64,000 nucleotides of DNA, taken from NCBI RefSeq assembly GCF_009711225.1, contig NZ_WMIE01000001.1, positions 868,001-932,000 of the forward strand, read 5' to 3'. Below the pieces are notes generated by a model, which was given only the letters and a program-made list of their open reading frames with translations, was not told the origin of the DNA and did not search any database. Both the position numbers and the translations under genes were made by a program. The number at the start of each line of letters is the position of its first letter. The stretch's first letter is position 1. This DNA comes from Paracoccus aestuariivivens. Its GTDB lineage: Bacteria > Pseudomonadota > Alphaproteobacteria > Rhodobacterales > Rhodobacteraceae. This document shows, piece after piece, positions 18,001 to 27,544 of the stretch.

Positions 18001-21000
18001 GCTGTTCGCGGGTGGTGCCGAAAACGGTCCAGAAGGTTGCGACCGCCTCTTTGCCAGGTGCGAGGGTAAGCTGGCGCGTCAATGAAAAGATCGGGTCCAG
18101 CGTGTAGCTTTCGCCCTGCGGCGCGGGTTCAAGTCGGGCGGGATCGACCATGCCCAGCGGTTCGCGGACGGTGCGCCCGCGTCCGACAAAGCTGCGTCGG
18201 TCTGTCGATGCCGTCGTGCCGATCCCCGCACCCGAGGACATATGCAGCAGATGCCGGTCGGGATCATGCGGATTGCGTTTGTTGCGTCGCGCAAAGACAC
18301 GCGACTGCTCGGGCTGCGCCTCGGTCGCGACGAACATGCGGGAAAAGGCGGTATGTGCGCGGTCGGCCTCGTTGTCGTCCAACACGATCTCGCCGAAACT
18401 GGTCAGTTCGATCCGGCGCGGCTGGTCGCCGAGATTGCGCAGCTTGACCCGTGTGCCGCGTGCGTCCAGATCATCGGACAGGATGACCTCGGTTTCGCAA
18501 TAGATGCCGTCTCCGACGGCGGTGAAGTTCGCCTTGTAATCGAACAACCGTGCCGAATAGCTGATCTGGGGATCGAATGCGGGGGCCGCTGTCGCGGACC
18601 ACCAGCGACCGGATTCGGTATCGCGAAGGAACAGGAATTCGCCCCAGATGTCGGCGGCGGGATCGGGCCGCCAACGCGTGACGGCTGTGGAACCCGCGCG
18701 TGATCGCCCCCCGCCGCTTGCATCCAGAAGCAGCGATTGCCGACCGTTCGACATCAGCGCGACGGTGTGGGGCGCCGATTTGGTGTCCTTTACCTCGACG
18801 ATTTCAGTATGTCCCTCGTCTGCGGTTGACGCTGCCTTGCGGGTGGGGGTGATGCGCAACAAGGGCGAGACCTCGCGCGGGGCCCTTTGTTGCAACAGCG
18901 TCGAGACGCTTTCGATGACAGGATCGGCATGGAAGCGGTCGCGATGGATGCCGTCCATCAGGCAGTTCGCGATGGCAAGAAGGCTCATTCCCTGATGATG
19001 CGCCATGACGTTGCAGACGATGACGGATGTCCGGCCCTCGGGCAGACGCGAGGGGGTGAAGTCAACCGCGTCGAAAAAGCCGAACTCGCCGCGCGCGCCC
19101 AGTTTTGCCAGTTTTTGCAGGTTCTTCAGCGCGCTTTTCGGGCGCAATCCTGCCGCGATGAATGTGGCGTAGGGCGCGACCACCTGATCGTCGCGCAACC
19201 AACGGCGCAGCGCCAGTTCAGGTACGCCAAAGGCGTGATACTGGTAGTTCATCATGGCGTCGCGCGCGCTATAGGCGCTTTCCGATACGCCCCAAGGCCG
19301 TCCCTGCCTTGCGCCATCGCGGATCTGGGCCTCGACGGCGACTTCGCAGGAGGAATGCAGGATCGAGCCCGGTGGCTCGTCCATGATCAGCGGGGCCATC
19401 AGGTATTCGAACATCGAGCCGGACCAACTGACCAGCGTGCTGCCATAGGCCATCACGGTCATCGGGCGGCCAAGGCGGTTCCAGTGCTCGGTCGGAACAT
19501 CGCCCTTGGCGATCCCGAACAGCGAGGCCAGCCTCGCCTCGGAGGCCATCAGGTCGTAATAGGCGTTGTCCAATGTGCCGTCATTGCAGTTGTAGCCGAT
19601 CGACAGAAGGTGACGTTCTGCGTCGTACAGAAAGCTGAAATCCATCTCGAAGGCGATGGCGCGGGCGCGTTCGGCAAGTGCCGCCATCCGCAGCGATGAC
19701 ACCTGCACCAATGCGGGTTCGATCCGGCCCAAGGCCTCCATTTCGTCGCATGTGGTGACAAGGCGGTTGGCCCACCAATCAAGCTCGCGCGCGGCTGGGG
19801 TCGGCAATTCAGCCAGCAGGCCTTGCACCAAAGCCTGCAAATCGGCGCTGGCGCGGGCATTGGTCTGCATTTGCAGCGGGGCCAGTTGCGGCGAGGCCGC
19901 GTTTGAGATGCTGTTCCAAAGCCCTTCGATATGTTCGTCGATCCGTTTGCGCAGCGGATTCAGGCTGCGCCGCTCGCGCGGTATTTCCGAATGGATGCGC
20001 CGCATGATGGTCAGGATGTCGGCGGCACCTGACAGATCGGGCAGCAGGTAAAGTGCAGGATTTCGCGACCATTCCCGCAGGGTCGAGGATAACGTGATCA
20101 GATGCCCCGCCAGATTGCCGCTATCCACCGCCGAGATATAGCGCATCCCGATCGGATCCAGCGTGTCTGTGGCGTACCAGTTGAACAGATGGCCGCGATG
20201 GCGTTCCATTTTCTCGACGCTGCCAAGCGAGGCTTCGATCCGCTCAAGGGTTTCGGTCAGCGTGATCCAGTTGAACTCGCGGGCGGTCACGATTGACAGA
20301 AGATACAGCCCGATATTTGTCGGAGAGGTGCGTTCGGCCAGCTTCGGTTCGGGATCGATCTGGTAATTGTCAGGCGGCAGATGATTGGTGCGCTCGGTCA
20401 CGAAGGTTTCGAAAAAGCGCCAGATCAGCCGCGCCTCGGCGCGCCAGGCGACGACGTCCTTGGCTTGCAGCGGTTGCGCGCCCTCGCGCTTGAGTGGTCG
20501 GGCGCTGACCCATGCGATCAGCGGTGCGCCCAGCCATAGCACGGTGAAAGCCAAAGTCGGTCCCAGATTGGCGGGCCGGAACAGCGCGACCAGCAGCGTG
20601 AACCCCAAGGCAAGGCCGACACCACCGCGCATCAGGTACAGATAGCCAAGGGGCGTTTCTGGACCGCGGGACGAGGCAACCTCGGCGGTCGTCCATTCCA
20701 GCATGTTCCGGCCGGTGGCCCGCAGTCGGTAGGCCGTGCGGCAGATCGCGTCGGCCATGCTCCATGCGGTTTGCGGCAGCAGGGTCAGACGCATCATGAA
20801 AGCCATGAGCTGGTCGACAAGTTCGTTGCCGATCACCATCAGATGCCGAAGCGGCGCAACACCGGACTGGCGTGGCATAAGGCCCATCAGCCAACCCAGA
20901 AGTTGGGCCAGACACATCGAGATTCCAAGCAACCCGAGCCAGATTACCGCATCCCGCCTTGGCAATCCGACCAGCGCCAGCAGACCGGCGAGCATAAGAC

Positions 21001-23371
21001 AGATCGGCAACAGGCTGCGGCGCAGGTTATCGACCATGCGAAAACGAGCCAGCGCATCCAGCCCGTTCCGCAGATCAAGTAGATAGGGCAAAAGCTGCCA
21101 GTCTCCGCGCGCCCAGCGGTGATGGCGCGAAAGGTCCACGTCGAAGCGCCGGGGGTATTCTTCGATGAAATTGACATCGGTGGCGAGGGCAGAGCGCAGC
21201 CAGCTGCCCTCGATCAGATCATGGCTCAGGACGCTGTTCGCACGGATCGGATCTTGTGCCGCAGCGATGAAGGCATCGACGTCGTAAATGCCCTTACCGG
21301 TATATGTGCCCTGACCGAACAGGTCCTGATACATGTCCGAGACGGTAAAGACATAGGGATCAAGCCCGCCATCCTGCGACAGGATACGCTGGAATGGCGA
21401 GGTTTGACGGCCATAGGCCAGAAGTGCGGTGACGCGGGGTTGGATCAATCCGTGACCGCGTGTGATCCGGTGTTGGCTTGGATCGTAATGTGGCAGATTC
21501 ACCGGATGCGCCATGATGCCGACCAGTGTCCGTACCGTCTCGCGCGGCATTCGGGTATCGGCGTCCAGCGTGACGACATAGCGGATATGGTGATGCGGTC
21601 GCGCGCCGGTATCGACGAAGCTTGTGTCATTGCTGCCGCGCAGCAGCGCGTTCAGCTCGACCAGCTTTCCGCGTTTGCGCTCCCATCCCATCCAGACGCC
21701 TTCGGATTCGTTCCATTGACGGCGGCGATGCAGCAGAAAGAAGCGGTGTCCGGTATGGGCATATTTGCCTGACAAAGCCGCAATTCCGTTGCGGGCATAG
21801 GCCAGCATTTCGGCGTCGCGCTCGGTCGTTTCCTCGGGGGCGTCGGTGAAATCGGTCAGCAGCGCGAAGCTGATCGCGGCATCGGTGTTCGCGAGATAAT
21901 GGACCTCGAGATTGTTCACCACGTCGTCGATCGTATCCAGATTGGTAAGCAGGCAGGGAATGACGACCAAGGTGGCGTTGTCGGGGGGGATGCCGTCCTC
22001 GTAGCCGTAAGCGGGCAGTTGCGCGGGTGCGATCAAGCGGCTGGCGACAAAACGAAGCAGCGCCAGCGAGGCTTCGACGAAGGCCGGAATCGACAGGATC
22101 ACCAGCCCCGCTGCCAGCATCCAGCCGGTGCGGGCCGGGATATAGGTCATCGCACTGACCACGGCGATCGCAACCAGCACGATCAGCGGTGCGAACAATG
22201 TCGCGACGCCGTGGCGATGGATGAAGCGCGCCAGCCTTTCCCGCCAGACCGGTCGATAGCCGCAGGCTTTTTCGAACTGTCCCGCATCGTCGCCTAGCAT
22301 GACGGTCGAAACGGACAGGTTGCGATGCCCTGCAGCGGCTAGGGCGCGTTCCGCGACTTCGGGTTCGGTCAGGTCTGAGTGGCGCGCGATCATCTCGATC
22401 CGGTTGCGGATCTGGTTACGCGTGCGTGGGGCAAGGCGCAGGTGATCTGGATCGTCCCGCAGGATGGCCTCGGTACGGCTGGTGGCCTCGAACCATTCGC
22501 GCCAGTTGATCTCGTCCAGTCGCTTGAGCGAACGGATGACGTGACCGGCGGTGACATTGTTTTCGGTCTGGCGGGTCTGTTCGGCGATCAGGGCCTGCTC
22601 GACCGTGCTGTTGCGCAATTCCAGCCGCTTGGACAGTTTCTCGGTCAGCGTGTGGCTGCGATCCAGCTTCGAGTGCAGGCGGTAGATCACTTGCGCAACG
22701 AAGGCCGGATTTTGCAAGGCGTCGTGCGTGATTGCCAGATCGAAATCGGACGGCGCGGGATCGGATTTTGCCATCAACCGGTCGACAGCGGCATTGGCGT
22801 CGCGGCGGCCTTGGCGGGCGGTCTCGGTCAGCAAACTCAACCGCAGCATCCGCAGAAGCAGCACATAACGCAGCATCGAAGGCAGGCACCAAAGCTCACC
22901 GATGGTCAGCCATTCGACCTGTTGCGCCCCTGCGATAAAGTCCGAGAAACTGCGCTCGCGCAATTCGCCATCGGTCAGCGCGACATAGTCCCATGCGAGT
23001 GCCAGAACGCGCGGGATCGGTTCCGTTCCGGCGAACTGTCCGCGTGGCAGCGACCGCAGAAAGCCGGGGCTCAGGTCGCGGTGCAGGTGGCGATAGGTTT
23101 CGGCAATCGTATGATAATTGTCCAGAAGCCAGCGCGTTGCGGTGGTGATATGTTCGGTTTCCGCATCGGCCCGCAGCGCGGCCTGATAGCAATCCCGCTG
23201 CTCGCGCTCGGCTTGCGTCACGTCAAAACGGGCGGCGCGGTAGTCGAAATGTCTGGTCTGCAGCTTGCCGCGCTCAAACACCCAACGTCCGGCGGCTTCG
23301 AAACCCGAAGGGATCGCCGAGAAGGGACCCCCTTCGTCGTCTGGCAGGAATTCGCCACCGTCAGCATTCAT
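15038..23371 (-). CDS. ndvB: Cyclic beta-1,2-glucan synthase (NdvB/ChvB)
   Basis: A 2777-residue membrane enzyme making cyclic beta-1,2-glucan from UDP-glucose. In order: N-terminal region with a membrane pair near residues 380-450; a GT84 glycosyltransferase domain with the DAD motif in VVTLDADTRMPRE near residue 600; further membrane helices at about 790-960; a central glycoamylase-like domain near residues 1050-1480 (FFDAVDFTPS, CNVMAHHQGMSLLAIAN) linked in this family to cyclisation; and a C-terminal GH94 phosphorylase domain with GFRDQLQDTSA near residue 2355 and GGDWNDGMNRVG near 2490, which sets ring size. Length is normal for the family. The ATG at 23371 follows GGAGG by 7 bases; a TTG at 23467 is less likely. 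An opgG gene lies close by. Confidence 0.93.
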   Translation of the reverse strand: MNADGGEFLPDDEGGPFSAIPSGFEAAGRWVFERGKLQTRHFDYRAARFDVTQAEREQRDCYQAALRADAETEHITTATRWLLDNYHTIAETYRHLHRDLSPGFLRSLPRGQFAGTEPIPRVLALAWDYVALTDGELRERSFSDFIAGAQQVEWLTIGELWCLPSMLRYVLLLRMLRLSLLTETARQGRRDANAAVDRLMAKSDPAPSDFDLAITHDALQNPAFVAQVIYRLHSKLDRSHTLTEKLSKRLELRNSTVEQALIAEQTRQTENNVTAGHVIRSLKRLDEINWREWFEATSRTEAILRDDPDHLRLAPRTRNQIRNRIEMIARHSDLTEPEVAERALAAAGHRNLSVSTVMLGDDAGQFEKACGYRPVWRERLARFIHRHGVATLFAPLIVLVAIAVVSAMTYIPARTGWMLAAGLVILSIPAFVEASLALLRFVASRLIAPAQLPAYGYEDGIPPDNATLVVIPCLLTNLDTIDDVVNNLEVHYLANTDAAISFALLTDFTDAPEETTERDAEMLAYARNGIAALSGKYAHTGHRFFLLHRRRQWNESEGVWMGWERKRGKLVELNALLRGSNDTSFVDTGARPHHHIRYVVTLDADTRMPRETVRTLVGIMAHPVNLPHYDPSQHRITRGHGLIQPRVTALLAYGRQTSPFQRILSQDGGLDPYVFTVSDMYQDLFGQGTYTGKGIYDVDAFIAAAQDPIRANSVLSHDLIEGSWLRSALATDVNFIEEYPRRFDVDLSRHHRWARGDWQLLPYLLDLRNGLDALARFRMVDNLRRSLLPICLMLAGLLALVGLPRRDAVIWLGLLGISMCLAQLLGWLMGLMPRQSGVAPLRHLMVIGNELVDQLMAFMMRLTLLPQTAWSMADAICRTAYRLRATGRNMLEWTTAEVASSRGPETPLGYLYLMRGGVGLALGFTLLVALFRPANLGPTLAFTVLWLGAPLIAWVSARPLKREGAQPLQAKDVVAWRAEARLIWRFFETFVTERTNHLPPDNYQIDPEPKLAERTSPTNIGLYLLSIVTAREFNWITLTETLERIEASLGSVEKMERHRGHLFNWYATDTLDPIGMRYISAVDSGNLAGHLITLSSTLREWSRNPALYLLPDLSGAADILTIMRRIHSEIPRERRSLNPLRKRIDEHIEGLWNSISNAASPQLAPLQMQTNARASADLQALVQGLLAELPTPAARELDWWANRLVTTCDEMEALGRIEPALVQVSSLRMAALAERARAIAFEMDFSFLYDAERHLLSIGYNCNDGTLDNAYYDLMASEARLASLFGIAKGDVPTEHWNRLGRPMTVMAYGSTLVSWSGSMFEYLMAPLIMDEPPGSILHSSCEVAVEAQIRDGARQGRPWGVSESAYSARDAMMNYQYHAFGVPELALRRWLRDDQVVAPYATFIAAGLRPKSALKNLQKLAKLGARGEFGFFDAVDFTPSRLPEGRTSVIVCNVMAHHQGMSLLAIANCLMDGIHRDRFHADPVIESVSTLLQQRAPREVSPLLRITPTRKAASTADEGHTEIVEVKDTKSAPHTVALMSNGRQSLLLDASGGGRSRAGSTAVTRWRPDPAADIWGEFLFLRDTESGRWWSATAAPAFDPQISYSARLFDYKANFTAVGDGIYCETEVILSDDLDARGTRVKLRNLGDQPRRIELTSFGEIVLDDNEADRAHTAFSRMFVATEAQPEQSRVFARRNKRNPHDPDRHLLHMSSGAGIGTTASTDRRSFVGRGRTVREPLGMVDPARLEPAPQGESYTLDPIFSLTRQLTLAPGKEAVATFWTVFGTTREQLEEAHHHLSDEAAFDNEHQMAWTRSQVQLHHADITPEEAALFRRYAALLVYPNQAMNPHQIRHAMGPQSSLWPMSVSGDNPIMVLRINDPDLMPVAHQAIRMQEYLRMRGLDCDLVILNEQRASYAASTNEALNNLCHSMHLLHSRPSVFAVDANATAQETLETLLAVARVVVHAQNGPLSEQIGRIGWDELQRGIVRPAPRPLQRPAHTRDFPPEELRFWNGTGGFDAKGNYVTRLRHGETTPNPWINVIARTDFGFHISAEGAAFSWSANSRDHQLTPWSNDPVSNPSGEGLLIRDVGTGAVHTPYAMLSSQRAALYQCRHGAGFSEFSSWSGELEIRATHSIMPDAAMRIIGLAITNHADRRMTLDVAQFLEPVMGGSRAKAAPYLQPRYMPKERAIECENPYSIDYAGQRMVLSVDRDVTGMCLSRLIWKGRNRDLCLPAWFDSTMGHRFVHRHDGDPVMMLETRIEIEPGETANVTFRLAAGVGSQAERLVAHPATVSEAMVAQEQDWWKVFGQLEVETPDPAFDLMVNRWLPYQAIACRIRARTAFFQASGAYGFRDQLQDTSAMLIYDPDLARAQLLEAASRQFPEGDVQHWWLPGSGAGVRTMIADDVVWLGNCLTRYLDVTGDHSILDEELPFIQGRLLADGEHDAFFTPETSHARATVYEHAALALELAVKRTGDRGLPLFLGGDWNDGMNRVGEAGQGQSVWLGWFLTQTLDLMAPLAEARGDWERASAWRAHRAALCHALDANAWDGGWYLRGIYDDGSPLGSGTSEECRIDSIAQSWSVIAGAGRADRRTTAVDAALAHLLDEKGMLLRLFTPAFAHTVQDPGYIKGYPPGVRENGGQYTHAAIWMVQALCLAGRNDDAWRVFTMLNPISHSSDPDTLKIYRAEPYVVAADVYGADEKIGRGGWTWYTGSAGWLHRVAVEHILGLRIRGGTELEVSPVLPSHWPGYRARIMVGGTLRNVEVSRADDGQPRVEIR

Positions 23372-23517
23372 CGTGCCGCCTCCGTCCCGCAGGAACCCTA
23401 GACCCAAAGTGCGCGGGCAGGTTGTGGGTTCCGAAGGATCACGCAGAGTTTGCGTAAATGCCGCCAAGCGGGACAGTTCGGTCGTTTGGAACGGGTTCTG
23501 CCGGTTTCTGCCTCAGA

Positions 23518-24279
23518 TCAGGCAGCCGAGGGGGTGCCGAGTTCCTGCAATTCCGCTCCGGCCAGCTTGTCGGCGAAGATGGTGCAGTTCGCGTGTAACC
23601 GAAGATACGACGCCGGACAGTCCGGCCCGATGGTTCCATCCAGCGCATCGGCCAATGCCCGTGCCTTGGCCGCTCCGGTCGCCAGCGCAACAATGCTGCG
23701 GGCGGACAGTATTTCGGCGGTTCCCATTGTCACGGCATGGGACGGAACCACGTCTCCGGCCGAAAAGAAACGCGCATTGGCCTTGATCGTCGAAGGCAGA
23801 AGCTCGACCACGCGCGTCGGAGCATCGACTGCGGTTCCCGGTTCGTTGAAGCCGATATGTCCGTTCGCCCCGATCCCGAGAAGTTGCAGATCGACCGGCC
23901 CCAGTCGTTCCAGCAGGGCCGAGTATTTGTGGGCCGCTTGGGCGGGTTCGATTTCCCCTTGCGGGATGTAGATGTTCTGTTCCGCGACATCGACATGATC
24001 GAAAAAATGTTGCGCCATATAGCTGTGGTACGAGTTCGGGTGATCGGGCGACAGGCCGACATATTCGTCCAGATTGACCGTCCTGACGCGGGCAAAGCTT
24101 AGCCCGTCATGGTGGGCCGTGACGAGATGGCCGTAAAGCGGCTCCATTGTTCCGCCCGTCGCCAGTCCAAGGATGGCATCGGGGCGGCCCTTGACCAGTT
24201 CGATAATGGTTTGGGCGGCGGCCTCGATTGCGCGGTCGGTGTCTGGAAGCAGCCTGAAACTGGTCGAGCGCACTGTCAT
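23518..24279 (-). CDS. nagB: Glucosamine-6-phosphate deaminase
   Basis: A 253-residue NagB/SugarP-isomerase family protein: LGLATGGTMEPLYGHLV near residue 40, NLDEYVGLSPDHPNSYHSYM, and the catalytic-base region LLGIGANGHIGFNEPG. It converts glucosamine-6-phosphate to fructose-6-phosphate and ammonia in the cytoplasm, the last step of N-acetylglucosamine catabolism. It is the final gene of the leftward amino-sugar operon, 7 bases after the ABC ATPase stop. The start at 24279 is the first ATG that does not run deep into the ATPase gene. Its presence is the main sign that the upstream ABC importer handles a glucosamine-type sugar. Confidence 0.9.
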   Translation of the reverse strand: MTVRSTSFRLLPDTDRAIEAAAQTIIELVKGRPDAILGLATGGTMEPLYGHLVTAHHDGLSFARVRTVNLDEYVGLSPDHPNSYHSYMAQHFFDHVDVAEQNIYIPQGEIEPAQAAHKYSALLERLGPVDLQLLGIGANGHIGFNEPGTAVDAPTRVVELLPSTIKANARFFSAGDVVPSHAVTMGTAEILSARSIVALATGAAKARALADALDGTIGPDCPASYLRLHANCTIFADKLAGAELQELGTPSAA

Positions 24280-24286
24280 GGCGATG

Positions 24287-25408
24287 TCAGGCGGTTCTGG
24301 CGGTCGGGATGCGGTCAAGATCAACCGGCACGTGGCGGCGGGGTAAAGCAAGGCCATCGGCGGTGAAAAGATGCGCGGCGGCAGGGTCAAAGCCCAGCCC
24401 GATTTTCTCGCCCGGCAGGACGCGGGTCGTGCCGTCGGTCACAAGGCAGACCTGTCGCTCGCCGGGTGCGACCAGATACAGGACGGTGCTGTTGCCGAGC
24501 CTTTCGACGACATCGACACGGCAGGGCAATCCCTCGGGGTCGGGGCGCAGGTCGTCGGGACGGATGCCAAGGGTCAGTTCCGCGCCGTTCGCAACCGCGC
24601 CATCGACGGGAATGGTCAGCTCCGGCCCGTTCTGGAGCTGCACGCGGATGCCGTCCGAAGTATTTGCGACGGCGGTCGCGGGTAGGAAGTTCATGTTCGG
24701 ATTGCCGATGAAGCCCGCGACAAAGCGGTTCACTGGGCGGTGGAACAGTTCCAGCGGACTGCCCACCTGCTCGACCCGACCGGCGTTCAGAACGACGATG
24801 CGGTCGGCCATGGTCATGGCCTCGATCTGGTCATGGGTGACATAGATCATCGTATTCGCCAGTCGCGCATGCAGGCGCGACAGTTCGACCCGCATTTCGC
24901 CGCGCAGGGCGGCGTCAAGGTTCGAGAGTGGCTCATCGAACAGGAAAACCGAAGGCTCGCGCACGATGGCGCGGCCAATGGCGACGCGCTGGCGCTGGCC
25001 GCCCGACAACTCGCCCGGCTTGTGCTGCAGGCGTTCGGTTAGCTTCAGGACTTCGGCGGCGGCACCGACCTTTTGGCGGACCTCGGTCTCGGGACGGCGA
25101 TCGACGCGCAGGGGGAAGGCGATGTTTTCAAAGACATTCAGATGCGGGTAAAGCGCATAGCTTTGGAACACCATGGCAATCCCGCGCTTGGAGGGCGGCA
25201 GGTCGTTGACCACCCGGCCGTCGATTTCTAAAGTTCCCGAGGAGATATCCTCAAGCCCCGCGATCATGCGCAGCATGGTGGATTTTCCGCAGCCCGAGGG
25301 GCCGACGAAGACGGTGAACTCGCCATCGCGGATCTGCAGGTCGGTCGCGTGGATGACGCGGGCGGTACCGAAATTCTTGGTCACGCCGGTCAGTTTCAGA
25401 TCGCCCAT
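24287..25408 (-). CDS. ABC transporter ATP-binding protein (MsmK/UgpC/MalK type)
   Basis: A 373-residue ATPase with Walker A GPSGCGKST, the signature LSGGQRQRVAIGRA, Walker B VFLFDEPLSNLD, the H-loop YVTHDQIEA and a C-terminal TOBE/OB regulatory domain (from about residue 235). This is the CUT1 carbohydrate-importer type. It energises the two permeases encoded upstream. GAGGAG lies 7 bases before the ATG. A strong hairpin separates it from the binding-protein gene, suggesting lower expression than the binding protein. Confidence 0.92.
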   Translation of the reverse strand: MGDLKLTGVTKNFGTARVIHATDLQIRDGEFTVFVGPSGCGKSTMLRMIAGLEDISSGTLEIDGRVVNDLPPSKRGIAMVFQSYALYPHLNVFENIAFPLRVDRRPETEVRQKVGAAAEVLKLTERLQHKPGELSGGQRQRVAIGRAIVREPSVFLFDEPLSNLDAALRGEMRVELSRLHARLANTMIYVTHDQIEAMTMADRIVVLNAGRVEQVGSPLELFHRPVNRFVAGFIGNPNMNFLPATAVANTSDGIRVQLQNGPELTIPVDGAVANGAELTLGIRPDDLRPDPEGLPCRVDVVERLGNSTVLYLVAPGERQVCLVTDGTTRVLPGEKIGLGFDPAAAHLFTADGLALPRRHVPVDLDRIPTARTA

Positions 25409-25427
25409 CGGCTGCTCCTCGTAGGGG

Positions 25428-25453
25428 AAGGGGGGCGGCGGACCGCCCCCTTT
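25428..25453 (-). terminator. Intercistronic hairpin after the sugar-binding protein gene
   Basis: Eleven-base arms (25428-25438 and 25443-25453, one G-U pair) enclose a CGGA loop in the short gap between the binding-protein stop and the ATPase start. No long T-run follows, so it is more likely an mRNA-stabilising or partial-attenuation element than a full terminator. Confidence 0.6.
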
Positions 25454-25459
25454 GGGTCG

Positions 25460-26668
25460 TCAGCTCAGGCCAGCGAGGCCGTCATTGATCTGCTTGGCGC
25501 CTTCTTCGGGGGTGACCTCATCCGAGATCACCGCCTGAATGCCTTCGATCGCGGCGTCCTGCATGCCGATATAGTCCTGCATCAAGGGCTCGGGGCCGCC
25601 GGTCGGGACGGCGTCGATGAAGGGCTTCCAGTTCGGATCCTTGGCGATCAGCGCGTCAGCGCCTGCGCCGGCGCGGATCGGGGTCCAGCCGCCTGCCTCG
25701 TCGAATGCCGACTGACGCTCGGGCGCGGTCAGGAACTTGATCAGGTTCTGCGTGGCCTCTTCCTGACCCGTGCCTTTGAACACGACAAGGCTATCGGTGA
25801 TCAGCAGGGTCGAGTGCTTGCCCGAGGGGCCCGCGGGGATCAGCGCCACGCCGAAATTCACGCCCTCGGCCTTGCCGCGACCCCAAGCGCCCGAGGTATA
25901 CATCGCGATCTGGCCTTCCTTGAACAGCGGCTCAAGCTTGCCGCGGTCATAGGCGACGGGGCCTTCCTGCGAGTATTTCGCCAGTTCCTGATAGAATTTC
26001 AGCGTCTCGGCGTTGTTCTTGCTGTCGAAGGCGACCTTGCCATCGGCATCCACGACCTGACCACCGTTCGAATACAGGAAGTTCAGGAATTCGTGGAAGG
26101 TGTTGTCCATATCGGCGGCGGGCATGCCGAAGCCAGCGGCCTTGGTCTTTTCCTTGATCGCCTTGGCGGCGGTCAGCATCTCATCAAAGGTCTGCGGGCC
26201 GTTCGGCATGTCCAGACCCGCTTCCTTGAACAGGTCCTTGTTCCAATACAGCGCCTTGGTCGAGAAGGCGCGCGGCAGGCCCCAGACCTGACCGTCGAAT
26301 TGCACGGTCGAGATCACCGAAGGCTCATAGGTCTTCAACTCGTCTTCGGTCAGGGTGATCGGGACGATCTGACCGGCGGCGGAAAGCTGCTTCAGCACGC
26401 GCGAGCCCATATAGGCGGCGGCGGGGGGCGTGCCTGCGGCGGCCAGCGTCAGGGTTTTCTCTTGGCATTGCTCCCAAGGCAGGAATTCCACGCGGACGGT
26501 GTAATCCGGGTTCGCCTTGACCCATTCGTCGATATGGGTCTGCTGGACCGGGGCTTGCGGCTCGTTATCGGCACCGCAGTTGATCAGGTAGAGTTCAGTC
26601 GCGGCCTGTGCTGCGCTCGACAGGGCGAAAACCGCCGTCGAGGCCAGAATGAAGGAACGGATCTTCAA
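25460..26668 (-). CDS. ABC sugar-binding protein (family 1, CUT1)
   Basis: A 402-residue periplasmic solute-binding protein with a Sec signal (about residues 1-22, ...FALSSAAQA) and family-1 blocks such as LPWEQCQEKTLTLAAAGTPP, VWGLPRAFSTKALYWNKDLF and KEGQIAMYTSGAWGRG. It captures a sugar or oligosaccharide for the permease pair encoded upstream. The start codon is TTG at 26668, preceded by GGGAG; no ATG lies near. Context (nagB, cutC, amino-sugar regulator) suggests an amino sugar such as GlcNAc or chitobiose. The ligand cannot be read from sequence. Confidence 0.9.
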   Translation of the reverse strand: MKIRSFILASTAVFALSSAAQAATELYLINCGADNEPQAPVQQTHIDEWVKANPDYTVRVEFLPWEQCQEKTLTLAAAGTPPAAAYMGSRVLKQLSAAGQIVPITLTEDELKTYEPSVISTVQFDGQVWGLPRAFSTKALYWNKDLFKEAGLDMPNGPQTFDEMLTAAKAIKEKTKAAGFGMPAADMDNTFHEFLNFLYSNGGQVVDADGKVAFDSKNNAETLKFYQELAKYSQEGPVAYDRGKLEPLFKEGQIAMYTSGAWGRGKAEGVNFGVALIPAGPSGKHSTLLITDSLVVFKGTGQEEATQNLIKFLTAPERQSAFDEAGGWTPIRAGAGADALIAKDPNWKPFIDAVPTGGPEPLMQDYIGMQDAAIEGIQAVISDEVTPEEGAKQINDGLAGLS

Positions 26669-26701
26669 TTTCTTACTCCCTGTTTTATGCGACCGAAGGC
26701 G

Positions 26702-27544
26702 TCACTCCTTCACCGCACCGGCGGTCAGCCCGGCAACGATGTATCTTTGCAGGAAGACATACAGCACCAGCACCGGCAGCACGCCGACGATGCTGGCGGC
26801 CATCAGTTCGTTCCAGCGAACCTCCTGATGGCCGAAGAACTGGTAAAGGCCGACCGGCAGCGGGTTCAGGTGGTTCTTCGAGTTGAAGGTCAACGCGAAG
26901 AGGAACTGCTGGGCATAGGCCGTGATGAAGGTGGTGATGGCGACAACGACCATGCCCGGCGCGGAAATCGGCAGGATCACCCGGCGCATGGTGTAAAGGC
27001 GGGACGCGCCATCAACGTAGGCTGCTTCCTCAAGCTCGGCGGGGATGCGCATGAAATAGCTGCGCATGAGGAAGATGCCCGTCGGCACGGTGAAGGCAGC
27101 GCCGGGGATGATCATGGCGGCGTAGGTATTCAAGAGCCCCAGCGCCAGCATCAGCTTGTAAAGCGGGATGATCAGCACCGCCGCACCGACCATGGACACC
27201 GCAAGAAACAGCGACAGCAGCCCGTCGCGCAGCTTGAACTTGAAGCGGGCAAAGGCATAGGCGGCGGGGATCGAGCAGCACATCGACAGCACCGTCACCG
27301 CCACCGCAATGCCGAAGCTGTTGATGATCCAGCGGCCCAGCATCGGCTGCGAGATCCAGATCTGGCGGTAATTAGCGAAGCTCATCCCCTCGGCGAAGAA
27401 GCGGTAGGGGATGCGGAAGACCTCGGTGATTGGCCGCAGCGAGACCATGAAGGCCTCGACAAAGGGGGCCAGCATGAAGGTCAGAAACAGCGCCATGCCG
27501 GCATAGATCAGGACGAGTTCCCACCAGCGATAGCGGTTGATCAT
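26702..27544 (-). CDS. ABC sugar permease, MalG-type
   Basis: A 280-residue inner-membrane protein with six predicted helices and the EAA loop EEAAYVDGASRLYTMRRVIL that docks the ATPase. It is the second permease of the CUT1 importer. Its ATG at 27544 overlaps the stop of the preceding permease by 4 bases (ATGA), which fixes the start; the longer upstream frame is noise inside the neighbouring gene. Confidence 0.9.
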   Translation of the reverse strand: MINRYRWWELVLIYAGMALFLTFMLAPFVEAFMVSLRPITEVFRIPYRFFAEGMSFANYRQIWISQPMLGRWIINSFGIAVAVTVLSMCCSIPAAYAFARFKFKLRDGLLSLFLAVSMVGAAVLIIPLYKLMLALGLLNTYAAMIIPGAAFTVPTGIFLMRSYFMRIPAELEEAAYVDGASRLYTMRRVILPISAPGMVVVAITTFITAYAQQFLFALTFNSKNHLNPLPVGLYQFFGHQEVRWNELMAASIVGVLPVLVLYVFLQRYIVAGLTAGAVKE

